Source: BHER01 sp051652245
GTDB taxonomy: Bacteria; Bacillota_I; Bacilli_A; Culicoidibacterales; Culicoidibacteraceae
Length of the DNA: 8,255 nucleotides
Assembly (NCBI GenBank): GCA_051652245.1
Contig: JBOFTV010000084.1
Coordinates: 1-8,255 of the forward strand
Direction of reading: 5' to 3'
Both the position numbers and the translations under genes were made by a program. Below, piece by piece: positions 6,097 through 8,255 of this stretch (its first letter is position 1; every line of letters starts with the position of its first letter). The notes below the pieces were generated by a model, which did no database searches, was not told where the DNA came from, and saw nothing but the letters and a program-made list of their open reading frames with translations.

Positions 6097-6399
6097 TTAG
6101 TTTGAGTTTGTTTGGGTGAAATACATTGTCAGTATTTCATCTACGATTAACGATTTGTTTTTGATGTCCAGGCGTTTGCACTCCTCTTCAATACATTTGA
6201 TGTTTTTTTTCTTGAGTGTATAGCCTACACTTTCTTTTTTGTTGTCATCATTTATTTGAACAAAATCAAATTTGACTGTTTCTACGCCTTTTATTTTAAT
6301 TGGTTCTTCATTTTTTTTGACGTTTTCTTTACGCTCTATTTTTGTGGCTGCGGCTTCATGTGTCTCCATGTTCTTTGCTCTTTGTGCATATCTGTTCAT
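6097..6399 (-). CDS. ParB-like ribbon-helix-helix centromere-binding protein
   Basis: 100 aa. The ATG is preceded by AGGAG, which overlaps the parA stop (TAG), leaving 12 bases between the genes: a translationally coupled operon. Residues 1-45 are charged and probably flexible (NRYAQRAKNMETHEAAATK...). From about 60 to 95 the pattern fits a ribbon-helix-helix fold: strand VGYTLKKK, helix NIKCIEEECKRLDI, helix KSLIVDEILTMYF. In type Ib partition systems a small RHH protein follows a small ParA, binds repeat arrays as centromere and represses the operon, while its N-terminal tail stimulates the ParA ATPase. The adjacent 12-bp repeat array upstream of parA is the obvious target. Family assignment is by context and fold pattern, not by close sequence identity. 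Confidence 0.75.
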   Translation of the reverse strand: MNRYAQRAKNMETHEAAATKIERKENVKKNEEPIKIKGVETVKFDFVQINDDNKKESVGYTLKKKNIKCIEEECKRLDIKNKSLIVDEILTMYFTQTNSN

Positions 6400-6411
6400 T
6401 TATTTCAACTC

Positions 6412-7197
6412 CTATAATATTTTTTTAGTAAACATTTCATTGATGATATCAATGAATTGCTGTGATACTTTGTGATGCGGATATATTTCCACCATACTTT
6501 TCCCTAATAATGTCGCTTCTTTTATTTTGACTGTTTTAGCAATCTGTGTGTCTAATAGTTTAAGTTCTGCTATTCCTTTTTTTAAAAAATTGTTTACTTC
6601 TGTGTATATTTTCGTATGTTCTTCAATGTGGTTTAAGATGATGTAATGCATGTTGTCTACTATCTCGTCGAGTTGGTTTTCCGATTGCATGTATTTCCAC
6701 CAGTCAATCATTGTCGTTAGACCATCAACACTGTTGATGTCCATGTCTGTCATTAGAATGACTTCATCTGCTACAAGGAATATGTTTGCGTTGATTATGC
6801 TTTTTTGTGGTTTGGTATCTACTATCATATAGTCATATTGTTCTGCGAGGGTGTCGTAATTTTTTTCTAGAAACTTTAGAAATTTATACTCTCGTTTTGT
6901 TTTTGTGACAAGATCTTTTTCTATTTCTTCAAGAATTGGTGTGCTTGGGATGATGTTTAGTTTGGCTATGTCTGTTTGATAGATGATTTCTTTTAGGTTT
7001 TTGACGTTGCCTTGTAGTACGTTGGCAAATGATTTGTTTACGTTGATCTGTAGAATGTTTCTTGTTAGGTTTGTTTGACTATCAGTATCTACAAGTAATA
7101 CCCTGTATCCTTTAAGGGCTAGAGTTCTTCCTACATTTGTGGTAAAGCTTGTTTTTCCTACGCCACCTTTTTGATTTGCTATCGCTATTATTTTCAT
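6412..7197 (-). CDS. parA: ParA-family partition ATPase
   Basis: 261 aa. It has the deviant Walker A box KGGVGKT at residues 10-16, Walker A' VDTDSQTNLT around D37-D39, and Walker B YDYMIVDT with D127 at 121-128. The usual DTPPS after Walker B reads DTKPQ here, a small departure. There is no N-terminal helix-turn-helix, so it is the short (Ib-type) ParA. Such ATPases bind the nucleoid as ATP dimers and pull plasmid copies bound by the partner protein to each cell half. ATG at 7197 has GGAG 10 bases upstream. The RHH partner gene follows directly, and the repeat array lies just upstream, as expected for an autoregulated par operon. No convincing -35/-10 could be assigned; TAATAT near 7220 may serve as -10. 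Confidence 0.93.
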   Translation of the reverse strand: MKIIAIANQKGGVGKTSFTTNVGRTLALKGYRVLLVDTDSQTNLTRNILQINVNKSFANVLQGNVKNLKEIIYQTDIAKLNIIPSTPILEEIEKDLVTKTKREYKFLKFLEKNYDTLAEQYDYMIVDTKPQKSIINANIFLVADEVILMTDMDINSVDGLTTMIDWWKYMQSENQLDEIVDNMHYIILNHIEEHTKIYTEVNNFLKKGIAELKLLDTQIAKTVKIKEATLLGKSMVEIYPHHKVSQQFIDIINEMFTKKIL

Positions 7198-7260
7198 TTA
7201 TTTCACGCTCCGTTAATATTATTTGGCTTAAAATTTGAGACTGCTTGTTTTCACATTATC

Positions 7261-7413
7261 TGATAAAACATCTGATAAAACATCTGATAAAACATTTGAT
7301 AAAACATCTGATAAAACATTTGATAAAACATCTGATAAAACACCTGATAAAACATCTGATAAAACACCTGATAAAACATCTGATAAAACACCTGATAAAA
7401 CATCTGATGTTTT
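7261..7413. repeat. Array of twelve 12-bp direct repeats (probable parS centromere / par operator)
   Basis: Twelve head-to-tail copies of TGATAAAACATC fill 7261-7404 without gaps. Only the last two bases before each TGAT vary: copies 3 and 5 end ATT, copies 7, 9 and 11 end ACC, all others ATC, so a 24-bp alternation exists from copy 3 on. The array ends in an inverted half copy (GATGTTTT, 7406-7413), making a palindrome with the last unit. It lies between parA and a divergent plus-strand promoter. Tandem short repeats beside parA and an RHH gene are typical partition sites. Replication iterons are an alternative but no rep gene is seen. The Asp-Lys-Thr and His-Leu-Ile frames through it are repeat artefacts. 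Confidence 0.85.
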
Positions 7414-7418
7414 CGCCG

Positions 7419-7437
7419 TGCCATAACTTTTATGGCA
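7419..7437. promoter_or_regulatory. Palindromic operator-like site
   Basis: TGCCATAA and TTATGGCA, an exact 8-bp inverted repeat with a 3-base centre. It is not followed by a T-run in either direction, so it is not a terminator. It lies between the repeat array and the extended -10 at 7445-7453, over the position where a -35 box would be. It could be a repressor site for the short plus-strand transcript. Confidence 0.5.
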
Positions 7438-7444
7438 TGTTTAT

Positions 7445-7453
7445 TGGTATACT
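7445..7453 (+). promoter_or_regulatory. Extended -10 promoter for a short plus-strand transcript
   Basis: TGGTATACT matches TGnTATAAT with one change. There is no good -35, which extended -10 promoters tolerate. Predicted start near 7460. The palindrome at 7419-7437 overlaps the upstream region. A matching terminator follows about 150 bases downstream. Confidence 0.5.
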
Positions 7454-7459
7454 ATTACT

Positions 7460-7617
7460 ACCAACAAAAACATGAGCTATTCTTTTTTAAAAGTACGGCG
7501 ACTATTTCTTTCGAAATTAGTTCAGGCTTTTGATTTAAGTATTGTGAGGTGGTACTCACGTATGAGCTAGTTCTTAGTTTTTTTGGTTTAGGTTGAGGGG
7601 TTGGTAGCCCCTTTTTT
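7460..7617 (+). ncRNA. Predicted short RNA of about 158 nt, or mRNA for a 32-aa peptide
   Basis: Bounded by the extended -10 promoter and a GGGG/CCCC terminator with six T. A 32-codon frame (7472-7570, starting MSYSFLKVRRLF) is open inside it but has no ribosome binding site and would start about 12 bases into the RNA, so a regulatory RNA is at least as likely. It diverges from the par operon across the repeat array. An imperfect direct repeat, ATGAGCTA followed by TTCTT (7472 and 7562), lies near both ends of the ORF. It could be a copy-control, antitoxin-type or partition-linked RNA. Nothing in its sequence was recognised. Confidence 0.4.
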
Positions 7618-7620
7618 ATT
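7597..7620 (+). terminator. Rho-independent terminator (plus strand)
   Basis: GGGG at 7597-7600 pairs with CCCC at 7608-7611, extended by T-G and T-A pairs around a GGT loop, followed by TTTTTT. There is no T-run in the opposite sense, so it serves rightward transcription from about 7460. It lies just beyond the stop of the convergent 104-aa gene. Confidence 0.75.
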
Positions 7621-7630
7621 TAATCAATTA

Positions 7631-7945
7631 TCACAGTGTCTTGCTATACGCCACAACAATTGCTGCAATGGCTCTTGCTGATCGCATTTTACTGCCAAAG
7701 TGCTGATGCAAGGCATCTTCAAGTTCTTTATCTAGTAGCAATTCTTTGTATGTTGATGCACCAGGGTAGGTTTTTTTCAACTCTACCTCAGATAGCAGTT
7801 GATTTTCTATGCATTCTCTAATTAATTCTCGTATCTTCTGAGCCACCTCTTTTGTTGTCCAATGCTTTTCTAATAATCTCTCATTAACATGCTCTGGTAT
7901 TCTAAAAGTACGCCTGATTCTGATACACACCGTTGTTGTCTCCAA
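7631..7945 (-). CDS. 104-aa probable DNA-binding protein, possibly two ribbon-helix-helix units; TTG start
   Basis: No ATG is available. TTG at 7945 follows AAGGAG (7959-7954) by eight bases, which supports this start. Two segments share a strand-helix-helix outline. Residues 5-50: CIRIRRTFRIP, then EHVNERLLEKH, then TKEVAQKIRELIRECIENQ. Residues 65-104: TYKELLLD, then KELEDALHQHFG, then KMRSARAIAAIVVAYSKTL. Each resembles a ribbon-helix-helix (CopG/Arc-like) monomer, which would make this a single-chain pair acting as a repressor or accessory partition or replication regulator. That reading is inference from pattern only; no close family was recognised. It lies between the tRNA terminator and the short plus-strand unit, convergent with the latter. 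Confidence 0.65.
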   Translation of the reverse strand: METTTVCIRIRRTFRIPEHVNERLLEKHWTTKEVAQKIRELIRECIENQLLSEVELKKTYPGASTYKELLLDKELEDALHQHFGSKMRSARAIAAIVVAYSKTL

Positions 7946-7953
7946 AATACCCT

Positions 7954-7959
7954 CTCCTT
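7954..7959 (-). promoter_or_regulatory. Shine-Dalgarno that fixes the TTG start of the 104-aa gene
   Basis: AAGGAG on the minus strand within a longer purine run (GGGAAGGAGAGGG), eight bases before TTG at 7945. Confidence 0.7.
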
Positions 7960-7993
7960 CCCTTTTTCGATAATCTTTTACTCATTAGATAAC

Positions 7994-8025
7994 AAAAAAA
8001 GAGCAATTACCTAAGTAATTACTCT
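7994..8025 (-). terminator. Rho-independent terminator behind tRNA-Tyr
   Basis: Minus strand: an 11-base stem (8025-8015 with 8010-8000, one G-U or mismatch position) around a CTAA/TTAG loop, followed by seven T (8000-7994). It ends the leftward tRNA transcript about 90 bases past the tRNA and separates it from the 104-aa gene. Confidence 0.75.
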
Positions 8026-8049
8026 CGTATTTATTTTATTATATATATG

Positions 8050-8106
8050 CGAACTTTTTATTTACAATTAACCCCTTATTTTAAAGGCTTAAAATGTAAA
8101 AGTTCG
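8050..8106. repeat. Nested inverted repeat between tRNA-Tyr and its terminator
   Basis: CGAACTTTT (8050-8058) and AAAAGTTCG (8098-8106) are exact reverse complements. Inside lies a second hairpin ATTTTAA/TTAAAAT (8078-8084 and 8089-8095, AGGC centre), with partial pairing in between. It starts 12 bases from the tRNA 3' end. It has no T-run, so it is not a standard terminator. Role unknown: a processing signal, a protein site or the trace of an element end. Confidence 0.55.
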
Positions 8107-8117
8107 AATAACTCATA

Positions 8118-8202
8118 TGGTGGGCAGGAAGGGATTCGAACCCCTGAACCCGGAGGGAGCGGAGTTACAGTCCGCCGCGTTTAGCCACTTCGCTACCTAC
8201 CC
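8118..8202 (-). tRNA. tRNA-Tyr (anticodon GTA)
   Basis: 85 bases including encoded CCA (8120-8118). Acceptor arms GGGTAGG and CCTGCCC pair with one G-U and discriminator A. The anticodon stem GCGGA/TCCGC encloses loop CTGTAAC, with anticodon GTA at 8168-8166. A long class-II variable arm (CCC/GGG hairpin) and the T loop TTCGAAT are present, as required for bacterial tRNA-Tyr. Upstream (8203-8255) only weak boxes are seen (TTGTTT, 17 bases, TTTATT) very close to the 5' end, so it may be processed from a longer transcript entering from the right. Transcription ends at 7994-8025. Confidence 0.95.
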
Positions 8203-8255
8203 GTTTACTAATAAACTGTTTCTTTGAAGAAAAAACAATATCCTGTAACTTCTTT

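Noticed and set aside
6650..6832. 60-codon plus-strand frame, and another at 6272-6475
   Set aside because: Antisense to parA and the parB-like gene, without ribosome binding sites.
7261..7404. CRISPR array
   Set aside because: The repeats are contiguous 12-bp units with no spacers and no cas genes nearby.
7235..7475. Two plus-strand frames coding Ser-Asp-Lys-Thr or Leu-Ile-Lys-His repeats
   Set aside because: They are translations of the 12-bp DNA repeat array; 12 is a multiple of three, so several frames stay open automatically. No ribosome binding site precedes them.
7636..7821. 61-codon plus-strand frame
   Set aside because: Antisense to the 104-aa gene and directly after the plus-strand terminator; no promoter or ribosome binding site.

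Overview
The window looks like part of a low-GC Gram-positive (Bacillota) mobile element, most likely a plasmid of the Lactobacillales/Enterococcaceae type. Reasons: AT-rich sequence, strong AAGGAGG-type ribosome binding sites, TTG starts, a tRNA with encoded CCA, a ParA/ribbon-helix-helix partition pair beside a tandem-repeat array, a plasmid-style SSB, and a very large secreted thioester/Cna-B surface protein. The genus cannot be fixed from the sequence. No replication protein, relaxase, integrase or transposase is present. Apart from one short plus-strand unit at 7445-7620, everything is read on the minus strand, right to left.

Right to left: 8118-8202 is tRNA-Tyr(GTA), with a nested inverted repeat and a terminator behind it. 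7631-7945 is a 104-aa protein that may hold two ribbon-helix-helix folds. 7198-7630 has no convincing protein gene. It holds a plus-strand promoter and terminator enclosing a short RNA (or 32-aa ORF), a palindromic operator-like site, and twelve 12-bp direct repeats that end in a palindrome, a likely centromere. 6097-7197 is parA plus a parB-like RHH gene, in operon.

5897-6083 is a 187-bp GC-richer element bounded by a perfect 23-bp inverted repeat. Its core contains TTAGTGCGCC on the minus strand, close to the nick core of IncQ/MOBQ origins of transfer, so it may be an oriT. If so, the genes to its left form the region that enters a recipient first: four short genes, the last an SSB-like protein without the usual acidic tail, followed by a reading frame cut in two by a single TGA.

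A good promoter (4283-4311) then drives a 254-aa membrane-anchored, coiled-coil, Ser/Gly-rich protein with a Cys/Trp C-terminus. A terminator follows, and 29 bases further on starts a surface protein of at least 1123 aa that runs off the left edge. It has a signal peptide, a thioester-type head and seven or more Cna-B/SpaA-like stalk modules. Its thioester domain appears to have lost the conserved Gln. The overall picture is a partition/transfer backbone next to a cell-surface adhesion module, plausibly for mating-pair contact or host attachment.
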